64,000 nt of DNA from Ciceribacter lividus. Lineage in GTDB: Bacteria > Pseudomonadota > Alphaproteobacteria > Rhizobiales > Rhizobiaceae. A program made the position numbers and the translations under genes. The notes under the pieces were generated by a model. That model did no database searches and was not told the DNA's origin. It worked only from the letters and a program-made list of their open reading frames with translations. Below, piece by piece: positions 32,662 through 41,765 of this stretch. The stretch is from the NCBI RefSeq assembly GCF_003337715.1, contig NZ_QPIX01000003.1:288051-352050 (forward strand), given 5' to 3'. Positions within the stretch are counted from its first letter, which is position 1. Each line of letters begins with the position of its first letter.

Positions 32662-33195
32662 ATGCGGACGGAAACGGCAAGGCCTGAAGCGGTCATCGTG
32701 ATGGGGGTCTGCGGCTGCGGCAAGTCGTCCGTCGGAGCGGCGATCGCCGAGCGTCTCGGCTTGCCCTTCGTCGAAGGCGACGTCCTGCATCCGCAATCGA
32801 ATGTCGAGAAGATGTCGCGGGGCGAGCCGCTGAGCGACGAGGATCGCTGGCCGTGGCTCGAGATCATCGGCCGGACGATGGCGGATGCGCTGGGACGAGG
32901 CGATGGGATCGTCGTCTCCTGCTCGGCGCTGAAGAAGGCCTATCGCGACCGGCTTCGGGCTGCGATCGGCGGCAGGCTCTCCTTCGTTTACCTCGAGGGA
33001 ACGCGCGAACTGCTGAGCGAGCGGATGGGGTCGCGCACCGGCCATTTCATGCCGACCTCTCTCCTAGACAGCCAGCTTGCCACGCTCGAAGTGCCGACCG
33101 GCGAGCCGGGTGTCGTAACGGTCGATATCGATCGTGGCATCGGGGAGATCGTGGATATGGCGGTCGCCGGGCTTTCGCCGGCCGCGGGTCGCTGA
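32662..33195 (+). CDS. gntK: Gluconokinase
   Basis: 177 residues. The Walker A is GVCGCGKSSVG, followed by FVEGDVLHPQSNVEKMSRGEPLSDEDRWPWL, a near-universal GntK signature, then SCSALKKAYRDRLR and GHFMPTSLLDSQLATLE. It phosphorylates gluconate to 6-phosphogluconate for the Entner-Doudoroff or pentose phosphate route. The ATG at 32662 is preferred by homology; the open frame extends back to 32572 without family character. It may be co-transcribed with the upstream GMC oxidoreductase, which is on the same strand. Confidence 0.93.
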   Translation: MRTETARPEAVIVMGVCGCGKSSVGAAIAERLGLPFVEGDVLHPQSNVEKMSRGEPLSDEDRWPWLEIIGRTMADALGRGDGIVVSCSALKKAYRDRLRAAIGGRLSFVYLEGTRELLSERMGSRTGHFMPTSLLDSQLATLEVPTGEPGVVTVDIDRGIGEIVDMAVAGLSPAAGR

Positions 33196-33226
33196 AGGCT
33201 GCCCGCAGCCTGTCTCGCGGTGAACG

Positions 33227-33622
33227 TTAGGACAATTCCGACTGGTCGATCACCGGCATGTGCGGCAGTTCATAATAGTCGCCGGCGGATTCCGTGTGAA
33301 TCTGGCTCTCCATCCTGAGGCCGGTCTGCCCGTCGATCGTTCCGGCCCAGATCGAGATGTAGGGATTGCCGTGCCGGCGCCAGAACAGGTTGCTGCCGCA
33401 GTTGCCGCAGAAGCCGCGTTCCGCCGTGTCGGAAGACCGGAACCACCGGAGGGTGTCACCTCTGATCGTCACGTCGGCCTGTGCGGCTTGCGTCGCCGCA
33501 ACATAGTGGCCGGACGTTTTCCTGCATTGGTGGCAATGGCAGGCGACCACCGGTCGCAACTCTCCCCGAACGTCGTAGGTAACGCCGCCGCAAAGGCAGC
33601 CGCCTGTTTTCGCTTGTGCCAA
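33227..33622 (-). CDS. GFA (glutathione-dependent formaldehyde-activating-like) zinc protein
   Basis: 131 residues from TTG 33622, with GGGAGAAG upstream. The zinc ligands are all visible: CLCGGV, VVACHCHQCRKTSG and ERGFCGNCGSNLFW. The DUF636/GFA family binds one or two zinc ions; despite the name, most members have no shown formaldehyde role. The long open frame upstream of TTG 33622 has no family similarity. It is convergent with gntK and lies downstream of puuB, possibly read from it. Confidence 0.88.
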   Translation of the reverse strand: MAQAKTGGCLCGGVTYDVRGELRPVVACHCHQCRKTSGHYVAATQAAQADVTIRGDTLRWFRSSDTAERGFCGNCGSNLFWRRHGNPYISIWAGTIDGQTGLRMESQIHTESAGDYYELPHMPVIDQSELS

Positions 33623-33728
33623 GGCTCTTCTCCCACGCGAAACCCGATCGAGTGGTGCAGCTTGGCATGGGGCCGTCGCGCCGGTTGGCTCCGAGACGAC
33701 GGCTTTCGACCTCTGGCCGACCCGTTCC

Positions 33729-35024
33729 TCAGACGCCGAGCTTGTCGCGCAGGCCGTACCACCACGCGCCGAGAACGGTGAGCGGCACGCGGAAGGTCCT
33801 GCCGCCGGGGAAGGGAAGCGCCGGCAGCGAGGCCCAGACGTCGAAGCGACCGGCATGGCCGGCGACGGCCTCACCGAGGATCTTGCCGAGCAGATGCGTC
33901 GTCGTGACCCCGTGACCGGAATCCCCGTGGGAGAAATAGACGTTCTCGGAAAGCCGGCCCATATGCGGGATGCGCGTGAGCGTGAGCGCGAAGTTGCCGC
34001 TCCAGGCGAAATCGATCCGGGCACCCTTCAGTTGCGGGAAGGTCTTCAGCATGTTCGGGCGGATGACGCCCGTGAGGTTCGCGGGGTCATGCCCGCCATA
34101 GCCGATGCCGCCGCCGTAGAGCAGCCGGTTGTCGGCGGTGCGGCGATAGTAGTCGAGCACGTAATTGGCATCCTCGACGCAGTAGTTGGCCGGAAGCAGG
34201 TCTTCGATCAGCTTCGCGTCGAGCGGCTCCGTCGCCATGACCTGCGAGGAGACCGGCATCATCCGGTCGGTGATCTTCGGCAGCATCGAGCCGAGATAGG
34301 CATTGCCGCAGACGAGCACGTACTTCGCCTTCACCCGGCCCTTGGCGGTCTTCACGACCGGGTTCAGGCCCATGTCGAGTCCGGTGACGCGCGACTTTTC
34401 GAAGATCCGCACGCCGAGCCCTTCCGCGGCGGCGGCCTCGCCGAGCACCAGGTTCAGGGGATGGATGTGGCCGCCGAGACGATCGATCATGCCGCCGACA
34501 TAGCGGTCGGATTTCACGTATTTGCCGACGTCTGCCTTGGCGACCATTTCGAGGCCGGTATGTCCGTGCTTCTCCCAGTTCGCCTTGACATGCGCCATCT
34601 CCTTGACCTGCTTGTCGGTGAAGGCGGCGAAGAAGCCGCCGTCGACGAGGTCGCAGCGGATGCCGTAGGTCGCGACACGGCGGCGGATGATCTCGCCACC
34701 CTCGAGCGACATCTCGCCGAGCTTCACCGCCTTGTCGGGGCCATAGCGCCTGGCGATCACTTCGAGGTCACGGCTGTAGCCGTTGACGATCTGCCCGCCG
34801 TTGCGGCCGGAAGCGCCGAAGCCGACGCGCTCGCCTTCGAGCACCACCACCGAGAAGCCGTTTTCGGCGAGTTCCAGCGCGGCAGAAATGCCGGTGAAGC
34901 CGGCGCCGATCACGCAGACGTCGGCTTCCGTCTCGCCTTCAAGTTCGGGACGGACGCGTTTGTCGTTGGCACTTGCCGCATACCAGGAATTGGCGTGGCC
35001 GGGATTGGTCGGGGAAGTCTGCAT
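33729..35024 (-). CDS. puuB: Gamma-glutamylputrescine oxidase-like FAD oxidoreductase
   Basis: 431 residues from ATG 35024. The N-terminus NSWYAASANDKRVRPELEGETEADVCVIGAGFTGISAALELAENGFSVVVLE is the PuuB/DAO pattern with the FAD dinucleotide fold. ASGRNGGQIVNGYS follows, and the C-terminus has YFSHGDSGHGVTTTHLLGKILGEAV. It oxidises gamma-glutamylputrescine or a similar amine, releasing ammonia and H2O2. It lies 13 bases downstream of a glutamine-synthetase-like gene, the puuA-puuB pairing, which supports the polyamine role. There is no sign of a local puuC or puuD. Confidence 0.85.
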   Translation of the reverse strand: MQTSPTNPGHANSWYAASANDKRVRPELEGETEADVCVIGAGFTGISAALELAENGFSVVVLEGERVGFGASGRNGGQIVNGYSRDLEVIARRYGPDKAVKLGEMSLEGGEIIRRRVATYGIRCDLVDGGFFAAFTDKQVKEMAHVKANWEKHGHTGLEMVAKADVGKYVKSDRYVGGMIDRLGGHIHPLNLVLGEAAAAEGLGVRIFEKSRVTGLDMGLNPVVKTAKGRVKAKYVLVCGNAYLGSMLPKITDRMMPVSSQVMATEPLDAKLIEDLLPANYCVEDANYVLDYYRRTADNRLLYGGGIGYGGHDPANLTGVIRPNMLKTFPQLKGARIDFAWSGNFALTLTRIPHMGRLSENVYFSHGDSGHGVTTTHLLGKILGEAVAGHAGRFDVWASLPALPFPGGRTFRVPLTVLGAWWYGLRDKLGV

Positions 35025-35037
35025 CGTCCTGTTCCTC

Positions 35038-36396
35038 TCAAACGGTCCGGATATAGGCGTCGTATTCCACGTCGGTGACGCGGAGCGAGAATTCCGAGAT
35101 TTCCTGCTGTTTGCAGGCGGTGTAGAGCCCGCGATACTTCGGCCCGAGGGCAGCATAGGCGAAGCTCGACTTCGAAAAACGCTGCAGCGACTGGTCCCAG
35201 TTGGTCGGAAGCGGTTCGTGGTTGATCGCATGCTCGTCGCCGCTGATCGCGCCGCCCGGCTGCGTCTTCTCCTTCATGCCCGCGAGCGCGGCGCTGAGGA
35301 TCATCGCGACGACGAGATAGGGATTGGTGTCGGCGCCGGCGACGCGATGCTCGATGCGGGTGGCGGGCCGGCTCGCGGTGATGACGCGCACGGCGGCCGA
35401 GCGGTTGTCGAAACCCCATGAAGCATAGGTCGGCGCATGCTCCGACGGCCGCAGCCGCCGGTAGGAATTCTGGTGGGGGGCGAAGACCGCCATGCTCTCG
35501 CCCATGGACTCCAACAGCCCACCGACCGAATGGAAGAGCTCCTCCGACGGCCCGTCTTCTCCGGCGTAGATGTTGGTACCGGTCTCGTCGAGCACCGAGA
35601 AATGGACGTGCATGCCGCTGCCGGCCTGGGTGCCGTAGGGCTTCGCCATGAAGGTGGCGTCGAGGTCGTGGCAGCGGGCCACGCCCTTGACGATGCGCTT
35701 CAGGAGCACCGCATAGTCGGCTGCCGCGAGCGCGTCCGGCACGTGGTTCAGGTTGATCTCGTACTGGCCTGGGCCGTTTTCGCGCAGCGTCGTGTCAGCC
35801 GGCACCTTCTGCGCGCGCGCCGCGGTCGAGATCGCGTGGAAGACCTCCTCGAAGTCCTGCAGTTCGGCGATCGACAGCACCTGCGTCTGGCCGGTGTGCC
35901 AGCGGCCTTCGCGGGTCTTCGGCGGGCGCACCGGATCGAGGGCCGAGCGCACCGGATCGATGAGATAGAATTCGAGTTCGGTCGCGACGACCGGCGTCAG
36001 CCCGAGCTTGCGATAGCGCTCGACGACGCTTGCCAGCACGTTGCGCGGGTTGGCGTAGAAGCCGCTGCCGTCCGGATTGCGCATCTCCAGCAGCACCTGC
36101 GCCGTCGGCCGCGACAGCCATGTGACGCGCGAGAGCGTGCCGGGAACGGGAAAGCAGAGCCCGTCGGGGTCGCCCGTGCCTTCCGCCAGGCCGGCGGCAT
36201 TGACGTCGCGCCCCCAGACGTCGAGCGCATAGACCGAGCGCGGCATCGCCATGCCCTTGGTCAGGACGTCGAGCGCGCGTTCGCGCGGGATCCACTTGCC
36301 CCGTGGCACGCCGTTGACGTCGATGACGAACGCCTCCAGCACTTCGATGTCGGGGTTTGCTTCGAAAAAGGTCTTGGCTTGGCTTTCAATATCCAT
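35038..36396 (-). CDS. puuA: Gamma-glutamylputrescine synthetase-like (glutamine synthetase family)
   Basis: 452 residues. It begins MDIESQAKTFFEANPDIEVLEAFVIDVNGVPRGKWIPRERA, the type III/PuuA-like form of the GS family. ATP and metal motifs are present: ATELEFYLID, NGPGQYEINLNHVPDAL, MAKPYGTQAGSGMHVHFS and SRPATRIEHRVAGADTNPYLVVA. PuuA ligates glutamate to putrescine. Position directly before puuB favours this over true glutamine synthesis. Rhizobia carry several paralogues, so the exact amine is uncertain. The ATG at 36396 has a weak SD. Confidence 0.82.
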   Translation of the reverse strand: MDIESQAKTFFEANPDIEVLEAFVIDVNGVPRGKWIPRERALDVLTKGMAMPRSVYALDVWGRDVNAAGLAEGTGDPDGLCFPVPGTLSRVTWLSRPTAQVLLEMRNPDGSGFYANPRNVLASVVERYRKLGLTPVVATELEFYLIDPVRSALDPVRPPKTREGRWHTGQTQVLSIAELQDFEEVFHAISTAARAQKVPADTTLRENGPGQYEINLNHVPDALAAADYAVLLKRIVKGVARCHDLDATFMAKPYGTQAGSGMHVHFSVLDETGTNIYAGEDGPSEELFHSVGGLLESMGESMAVFAPHQNSYRRLRPSEHAPTYASWGFDNRSAAVRVITASRPATRIEHRVAGADTNPYLVVAMILSAALAGMKEKTQPGGAISGDEHAINHEPLPTNWDQSLQRFSKSSFAYAALGPKYRGLYTACKQQEISEFSLRVTDVEYDAYIRTV

Positions 36397-36695
36397 AAGG
36401 CACCGGCAGTGGTTTCAACGATCTGACCCACGCATGCGGAGATGCGCACGCGCAAACGGTATCGAACGACGCTAACGGTCGCCGAAATCTCCGTGGTGGT
36501 TCAGAAAGCGAAACATGCCTCAGCCTCTACAGTCTTCCCGCCGGGGCGCATCGGAAGGTGCGAAGACAAGGAGCACAGCCCGGCGGCTTTCCGCGACCAC
36601 GCGGAAACTTGGTCTTACGACCGAAGACACCGCTATCACGAAATTGCCGCATTTGCCAGCCCTGCCGCAGGATGCATCGGCAGAGCGACGATACC
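36397..36695. promoter_or_regulatory. Intergenic region upstream of puuA
   Basis: 299 bases without a gene. It must hold the puuA promoter. A 20-base perfect dyad, TTTCCGCG-ACCA-CGCGGAAA (36588-36607), stands out. It could be a hairpin ending the dadA-like transcript, or an operator. I see no convincing -35/-10 pair. Confidence 0.45.
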
Positions 36696-37949
36696 CTAAG
36701 GCTTGAACCGCTCCGGACGCCAGGCGCTCATGTCGAGGAAGGGCGTCTCGCCGGTGACCGCTTCGGCGATCAGCCGGCCGGTGACCGGACCGAGGGTGAG
36801 GCCGTGATGGGCGTGGCCGAAGGCGAACCAGAGGCCGTCGTGGCGCGGCGCCTTGCCGATGATCGGCATCATGTCCGGCGTACAGGGCCGCGCCCCCATC
36901 CACGGTTCGGGATCGAGCCGTTCGCCGAGCGGGAAGATCGTGCGCGCCACCTTTTCGGCGCGCTCGACCTGCACCGGCGATTTCGGCGCGTCGCGGTCGG
37001 CGAATTCCGCACCCGTGGTCAGACGGATGCCCTTGTCCATCGGCGCGAGGAAATAGCCGCGCTCCTTGTCCATGGTCCAGTTGTTGAGAACGGCATTGCC
37101 TGCCGGCGCATAATGCATGTGGTAGCCGCGCTTCACGCCGACGATGAAGCTGTAGCCGAGCGTGCGGGTCACGTCCTCCGACCAGGGGCCGAGTGCCAGC
37201 ACGACATCCTTGCCCTCCACAGTTCCGTCGACGGTCTTTACCTGCCAGCCCTTGCCGCCGGCGGCGGGCTTGAGCGTCGTTGCATCGCCCCTGACGAACC
37301 TGCCGCCGAGGCTTTCGAAATAGGCGAGATAGGCCATGGTCAGCCCGTGCGGATCGGTGACCGACCAGGGGTCGTTCCATTTCAGTGCGCCGACGAACTT
37401 GCCCGTCAGGTGCGGCTCCACGCGGGCGAGATCGTCCGCCGTCAGCGCCGTGAAGTTGATGGCCGCGACACCCGCCAGCCGCTCGGCCTCGGCGACTTCC
37501 TTGTCCATCGCCGCCTTCGTGCGGAAGGCCTCCATCCAGCCGTCCTTGCGGATCAGGCGTTCGGCACCCGCCGCCTTGATCAGGTCGGCATGCTCCGAGA
37601 CCGAATTTTCGATGAGCGGCGCGTAGGCGTTGGCGATCGCCTGATGGCGCACCTTGTTCGAATGCCACCAGTAGCGCGACAGGAACGGCACCAGCTTCGG
37701 CATTGCCGTCGGATGGTAATGCGCGTCGATACGGTTGTTGAGCCCATAGCGCACCAGCATGCCGACTTCCTGCGGAAAACCGTAGGGCACGATGCCCTCG
37801 CGCTGGATCAGGCCGGCATTGCCGAACGAGGTTTCCTCGCCGGCGCCGCGCCGGTCGACCAGCACCACCGAGCGGCCGCGGCGGGCGAGATGGATGGCGG
37901 TGGAAACGCCGACGATACCGGCGCCGAGCACGATTGCATCTGCAGACAT
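36696..37949 (-). CDS. DadA-like FAD-dependent amino acid/amine oxidase
   Basis: 417 residues from ATG 37949. MSADAIVLGAGIVGVSTAIHLARRGRSVVLVDRRGAGEETSFGNAGLIQREGI is the D-amino acid dehydrogenase (DadA)/glycine oxidase start. GVKRGYHMHYAPAGN and the C-terminal GARPCTPDMMPIIGKAPRHDGLWFAFGHAHHGLTLGPVTGRL are also DadA-like. It oxidises a D-amino acid or related amine in the membrane or cytoplasm. It lies on the same strand as puuAB and the SDR, so it may be part of one amine-catabolic region. A Leu-responsive regulator, usual next to dadA, is absent. Confidence 0.83.
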   Translation of the reverse strand: MSADAIVLGAGIVGVSTAIHLARRGRSVVLVDRRGAGEETSFGNAGLIQREGIVPYGFPQEVGMLVRYGLNNRIDAHYHPTAMPKLVPFLSRYWWHSNKVRHQAIANAYAPLIENSVSEHADLIKAAGAERLIRKDGWMEAFRTKAAMDKEVAEAERLAGVAAINFTALTADDLARVEPHLTGKFVGALKWNDPWSVTDPHGLTMAYLAYFESLGGRFVRGDATTLKPAAGGKGWQVKTVDGTVEGKDVVLALGPWSEDVTRTLGYSFIVGVKRGYHMHYAPAGNAVLNNWTMDKERGYFLAPMDKGIRLTTGAEFADRDAPKSPVQVERAEKVARTIFPLGERLDPEPWMGARPCTPDMMPIIGKAPRHDGLWFAFGHAHHGLTLGPVTGRLIAEAVTGETPFLDMSAWRPERFKP

Positions 37950-38157
37950 TCTATTCAGGATTCCGTTGCTGACAGGTCTTTCGCCGAAGATGCAATTGTC
38001 GATGCTGCGGCGCAAATGGAAAAATGCAAAGATCTGCCGATTGGCGTGAGGCGTTGCAAAAATGCGTGATGTCCTCGCAGACTCTTCGACGATCGGGCGT
38101 GGAGACGGCCGTCAATTGTCGCTGAGGCGGCTGCGGGTCGCAGATTTCGTCAGGCCG

Positions 38158-38862
38158 TCAAACCGACCGAGTCAGCCCGCCATCGACGCGGATGTTCTGT
38201 CCGGTGATATAGGCGGCACCGTCCGAGGCAAGGAAGGCGACGGTCGCGGCGATCTCGGCGCTCGTGCCGTAGCGCTTCATCGGCACGCCCGCGCGACGTT
38301 CCTCGGTGGCGGGGAGGCTGTCGATCCAGCCGGGCAGGACGTTGTTCATGCGGATATTGTCCGCCGCATAGGTATCCGCGAAGATCTTGGTGAAGGCGGC
38401 GAGGCCCGCACGGGCGACCGCGGATGTCGGGAACATCGACGACGGCTCGAAGGCCCAGGCGGTCGATATGTTGATGATGACCCCGGATTTCTGCTTCTGC
38501 ATGATCGGCGTGACGAGGCGTGTCGGGCGCACGGCATTCAGGAAATAGACGTCGATGCCCGTGTGCCAGTCCTCGTCGGTCAGGTCGAGGACCGGCTTGC
38601 GCGGCCCGTGACCGGCGCTGTTCACCAGAGCGTCGACCCGCCCCCATTTTTCCACGGTCGCGTCCACCAGACGTTTGAGATCGTCGTTCGACTGGTTGGA
38701 GCCGGTGATCCCGATGCCGTCCAACTCCGCGGCCAGCGCCTCACCCTTACCGGACGAGGAGAGGATCGCCACGTTGAACCCGTCTGCCGCCAGACGCCGA
38801 GCGCATTCCGCTCCCATGCCGCTGCCGCCCGCCGTGATGATGGCTACTTTCTTTGCCGACAT
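38158..38862 (-). CDS. Atypical SDR-family protein lacking the catalytic Tyr and Lys
   Basis: 234 residues from ATG 38862 (GAGAGGTG upstream). The Rossmann core is clear: VAIITAGGSGMGAECARRLAADGF, NSAGHGP (NxAG) and NISTAWAF with a Ser. The place of the YxxxK motif reads TSAVARAGLAAFTK, so Tyr becomes Ser (about 147) and Lys becomes Arg (about 151). C-terminal NNVLPGWIDSLPATEERRAG and ITGQNIRVDGGLTRSV are normal SDR. Classical dehydrogenase chemistry is therefore doubtful; it may be a non-oxidoreductase or a regulatory SDR. It lies about 208 bases upstream of the DadA-like gene. Confidence 0.85.
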   Translation of the reverse strand: MSAKKVAIITAGGSGMGAECARRLAADGFNVAILSSSGKGEALAAELDGIGITGSNQSNDDLKRLVDATVEKWGRVDALVNSAGHGPRKPVLDLTDEDWHTGIDVYFLNAVRPTRLVTPIMQKQKSGVIINISTAWAFEPSSMFPTSAVARAGLAAFTKIFADTYAADNIRMNNVLPGWIDSLPATEERRAGVPMKRYGTSAEIAATVAFLASDGAAYITGQNIRVDGGLTRSV

Positions 38863-38954
38863 TGCAGGCACCTCTCTTCCACGATCGGGCGCCCTGTCGA
38901 CCGCCCCGATGTTCCCTCAAGTAGAATTGTCCGACGGTAAGGAAAGGGGTCTTC

Positions 38955-38979
38955 ATCGCTTTGACAAGCAAAAAGCGAT
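38955..38979. promoter_or_regulatory. Inverted repeat upstream of the SDR gene
   Basis: ATCGCTTT (38955-38962) and AAAGCGAT (38972-38979) are exact complements separated by 9 bases, about 93 bases upstream of the SDR ATG. It may be an operator or a small hairpin. Confidence 0.4.
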
Positions 38980-39098
38980 CGGTGGGCGATGTGTTCGGGA
39001 AAATGCCGTCGTGCGACGGACATCAGGTCGCCAATGACGCCAAGACGGGATCCGGCGCGACTGGAAAATCAAGAAAATAACGTCGTTTTTGAGAGAAT

Positions 39099-39172
39099 TG
39101 GCTGGGGAACCTGGATTCGAACCAAGATTAACGGAGTCAGAGTCCGTCGTTCTACCGTTGAACTATTCCCCA
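39099..39172 (-). tRNA. tRNA-Gln (anticodon CTG)
   Basis: A 74-base cloverleaf on the minus strand with encoded CCA. The acceptor TGGGGAA pairs with TTCCCCA, discriminator G. The anticodon stem ACGGA/TCCGT holds loop CTCTGAC, so the anticodon is CTG. The T-arm has GGTTCGAATCC. Confidence 0.95.
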
Positions 39173-39436
39173 GCAGTGGGTCACGGCAGTGCGTGACCCG
39201 TCGGTGAGGCGGGCTTATAAACAAAAGCCGGCGACTTGCAAATAGCTGTTTTGAAAAAATCGGAAAAAATTCCCCTGCCGCGACGATGCTCTCACACGCC
39301 CGGCGCTGCACCGAATTCCGCCGGAAAAACAGTTTGGCTAAAACCGGACCCGCTGATATTATCGCGCCAACGAAAATCGAATATGGCGCCAGCGGCATGC
39401 CGCAGTCGGCCTTGCGCGGCGCAACGGAATAGATAC

Positions 39437-40987
39437 GTGACAGACCCCGATCGCGGCCTCAGGCCGTCAAGCGAGGGGGCGTCGGCAGAAAGCCGCAACG
39501 GGGAGGCAACCCTCCGGCGCGGCAAGGCCAAGACGAATGCGCCGAAGGTTTCGGGCGCCGCCGTCGTGGCCGGCGAGGGGCAGGCGGCGACGTCGGCTCC
39601 GGCTGGACGTTCCGCAACCAACCAGGCGCACGAGCCGGTTCGCAAGCGAAAGCGCCGGCGACGCAACCGTTCGGGTCAAAACCAGCCTATCGATCTGCCG
39701 CATTCCGCAAATGCCGACAAGACGGCGGCGCCTGCGGCAGAGGCCGAGCATTCCCATCCCGGAAAACCGGGAAAGAAGCGCCGTCGCAACCGCAATCGCC
39801 GCAGCCTGCAGGGTCGGCCGCTCGCCTCAGGCAAGCCGGCCACCGCGCAGGCGGCCTCGCCGGCGCCGGCCGCCGCTCCCGCCAAGGCGCCTCTGCCGGC
39901 CAAGCCGCAGCAGCCGCAGCCGACGGAACGCCCGCGTCCGCCGGCGGCCGTTTCGCAGTGGTCGAACGATCTCTACGCGGCACTCGATCTCGGCACGAAC
40001 AATTGCCGTCTTCTCGTCGCCCAGCCGACCCGCCCCGGGCAGTTCCGTGTCGTCGACGCCTTTTCGCGCATCGTGCGGCTCGGTGAAGGGCTTGCTGCGA
40101 GCGGCCGGCTTTCGGCGGAGGCGATGGACCGCGCGGTCGAGGCGTTGCGCGTCTGCGCGGCAAAACTCTCCGGCCGGCAAATCCGCCGCATGCGGCTGAT
40201 CGCCACCGAAGCCTGTCGTGCTGCGGAAAACGGCGAGGAATTCCTGCACCGCGTGACGGTCGAGACCGGCCTCGAACTCGAGATCATCAACCGCGAGACG
40301 GAAGCGCGACTTGCCGTTTCCGGCTGCTCGTCGCTGGTCGGTCGCGAGGCGCGGTCGGTCGTGCTCTTCGACATCGGCGGCGGCTCTTCCGAGATTGCCG
40401 TCATCCGCATCGGCGAAAGCCGTTCGAGCCGGCTTGCCAACCACATCACCCATTGGACCTCGCTGCCGGTCGGCGTTGTGACGCTCTCGGAGCGTCATGG
40501 CGGCCGCGACGTGACGCCGGACGTCTTCGAGGCGATGACGGCCGAGGTCGGGGAAATGCTCGCGCGCTTCGACTGCCCGCCGATCGAAGGCGCCGAGAAA
40601 GGCGTGGCGTCCCACGATTTCCATCTGATCGGCACCTCCGGCACTGTGACCACGCTCGCCGGCGTGCATCTCGACCTGCCGCGCTACGACCGCCGCCGGG
40701 TCGACGGCCTCTGGCTCTCGGATGCCGAGGTGAGCGCCATGCAGGCGAAACTGCTCTCCTGGGATTACCAGGGCCGCGCGGCCAACCCCTGCATCGGCCC
40801 GGACCGCGCCGACCTCGTGCTCGCCGGTTGCGCGATCCTCGAGGCGATCCGCCGCCGCTGGCCATCGCCCCGCATGCGGGTGGCCGACAGGGGCTTGAGG
40901 GAAGGCCTGCTCACCGACATGATGGCCGACGACGGCGTCTGGCGGCGTGGGCGCAGCCGTCGCCCCTTCCGCGAGCGCGGGCGCTGA
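39437..40987 (+). CDS. Ppx/GppA phosphatase with long basic N-terminal extension
   Basis: 516 residues from GTG 39437. Residues about 177-480 are an exopolyphosphatase/pppGpp phosphatase domain: [18 protein letters not shown] (phosphate 1), [29 protein letters not shown] (phosphate 2) and [15 protein letters not shown]. It hydrolyses polyphosphate or pppGpp. The first 176 residues are low complexity, with two Arg/Lys-rich runs ([27 protein letters not shown]) and an Ala/Pro-rich stretch, suggesting nucleic acid binding. The start is not firmly set. The gene runs into rlmE, 16 bases on. Confidence 0.85.
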   Translation: MTDPDRGLRPSSEGASAESRNGEATLRRGKAKTNAPKVSGAAVVAGEGQAATSAPAGRSATNQAHEPVRKRKRRRRNRSGQNQPIDLPHSANADKTAAPAAEAEHSHPGKPGKKRRRNRNRRSLQGRPLASGKPATAQAASPAPAAAPAKAPLPAKPQQPQPTERPRPPAAVSQWSNDLYAALDLGTNNCRLLVAQPTRPGQFRVVDAFSRIVRLGEGLAASGRLSAEAMDRAVEALRVCAAKLSGRQIRRMRLIATEACRAAENGEEFLHRVTVETGLELEIINRETEARLAVSGCSSLVGREARSVVLFDIGGGSSEIAVIRIGESRSSRLANHITHWTSLPVGVVTLSERHGGRDVTPDVFEAMTAEVGEMLARFDCPPIEGAEKGVASHDFHLIGTSGTVTTLAGVHLDLPRYDRRRVDGLWLSDAEVSAMQAKLLSWDYQGRAANPCIGPDRADLVLAGCAILEAIRRRWPSPRMRVADRGLREGLLTDMMADDGVWRRGRSRRPFRERGR

Positions 40988-41003
40988 ACAGGAAAGAACG
41001 AAG

Positions 41004-41726
41004 ATGACCAAGGCTCCGATCGCCGGAAACCGCACCGGCCGCAAGCTCGGCCAGAAAGTCAAGAAGACCAAGCTCAAGGCCTCGTCGCGCCGCTGGCTCG
41101 AACGGCATATCAACGATCCTTACGTGCAGCGCGCCAAGCTCGAAGGCTATCGCGCCCGCGCGGCCTTCAAGCTTCTGGAGATCGACGAGAAGCACAACAT
41201 TCTGAAGGGCGCCCGCCGCATCATCGACCTCGGGGCGGCGCCCGGAAGCTGGTCGCAGATCGCCGCCAACGTCACCGGGTCGACCGACGCGGACGTGCGC
41301 GTCGCCGCGATTGACTTCCTCGAAATGGCGCCGCTGCCTGGCGTGAAGATCCTGCAACTCGACTTCCTCGATCCGGAAGCGCCGGCAAAGCTCATCGAGG
41401 CCGTCGGCGGCACGCCCGATCTGGTGATCTCCGACATGGCCGCCCCGACCACCGGCCACCAGAAGACCGACCACCTGCGCACCATGCACCTCTGCGAGGT
41501 CGCGGCGCATTTCGCGATTGAGGTGCTCGCCGAGGGCGGCCACTTCCTCGCGAAGACCTTCCAGGGTGGCACGGAGCGGGAGCTTCTGACGTTGCTGAAA
41601 CAGAACTTCCGCCAGGTCGTGCACGTGAAACCCAGCGCCTCGCGCTCCGAATCGGTCGAGATGTTCCTGCTCGCCAAGGGCTTCAAGGGACGCAAGCCCG
41701 CGACGGCTGAAGAGGCCGGCGACTGA
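41004..41726 (+). CDS. rlmE: 23S rRNA 2'-O-methyltransferase RlmE (FtsJ/RrmJ)
   Basis: 240 residues. [34 protein letters not shown] carries the first catalytic Lys region, [16 protein letters not shown] is the SAM site, [14 protein letters not shown] the catalytic Asp region, and [12 protein letters not shown] the second Lys. It methylates U2552 (E. coli numbering) of 23S rRNA in the assembling 50S subunit. It has an N-terminal basic extension ([18 protein letters not shown]), usual in alphaproteobacteria. The ATG at 41004 has AGGAAAG. It follows ppx/gppA closely and is probably in one operon. Confidence 0.95.
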   Translation: MTKAPIAGNRTGRKLGQKVKKTKLKASSRRWLERHINDPYVQRAKLEGYRARAAFKLLEIDEKHNILKGARRIIDLGAAPGSWSQIAANVTGSTDADVRVAAIDFLEMAPLPGVKILQLDFLDPEAPAKLIEAVGGTPDLVISDMAAPTTGHQKTDHLRTMHLCEVAAHFAIEVLAEGGHFLAKTFQGGTERELLTLLKQNFRQVVHVKPSASRSESVEMFLLAKGFKGRKPATAEEAGD

Positions 41727-41765
41727 GGGCACCAGACTCTGTCTGCGAAAGAGCGGAATAGGCGC

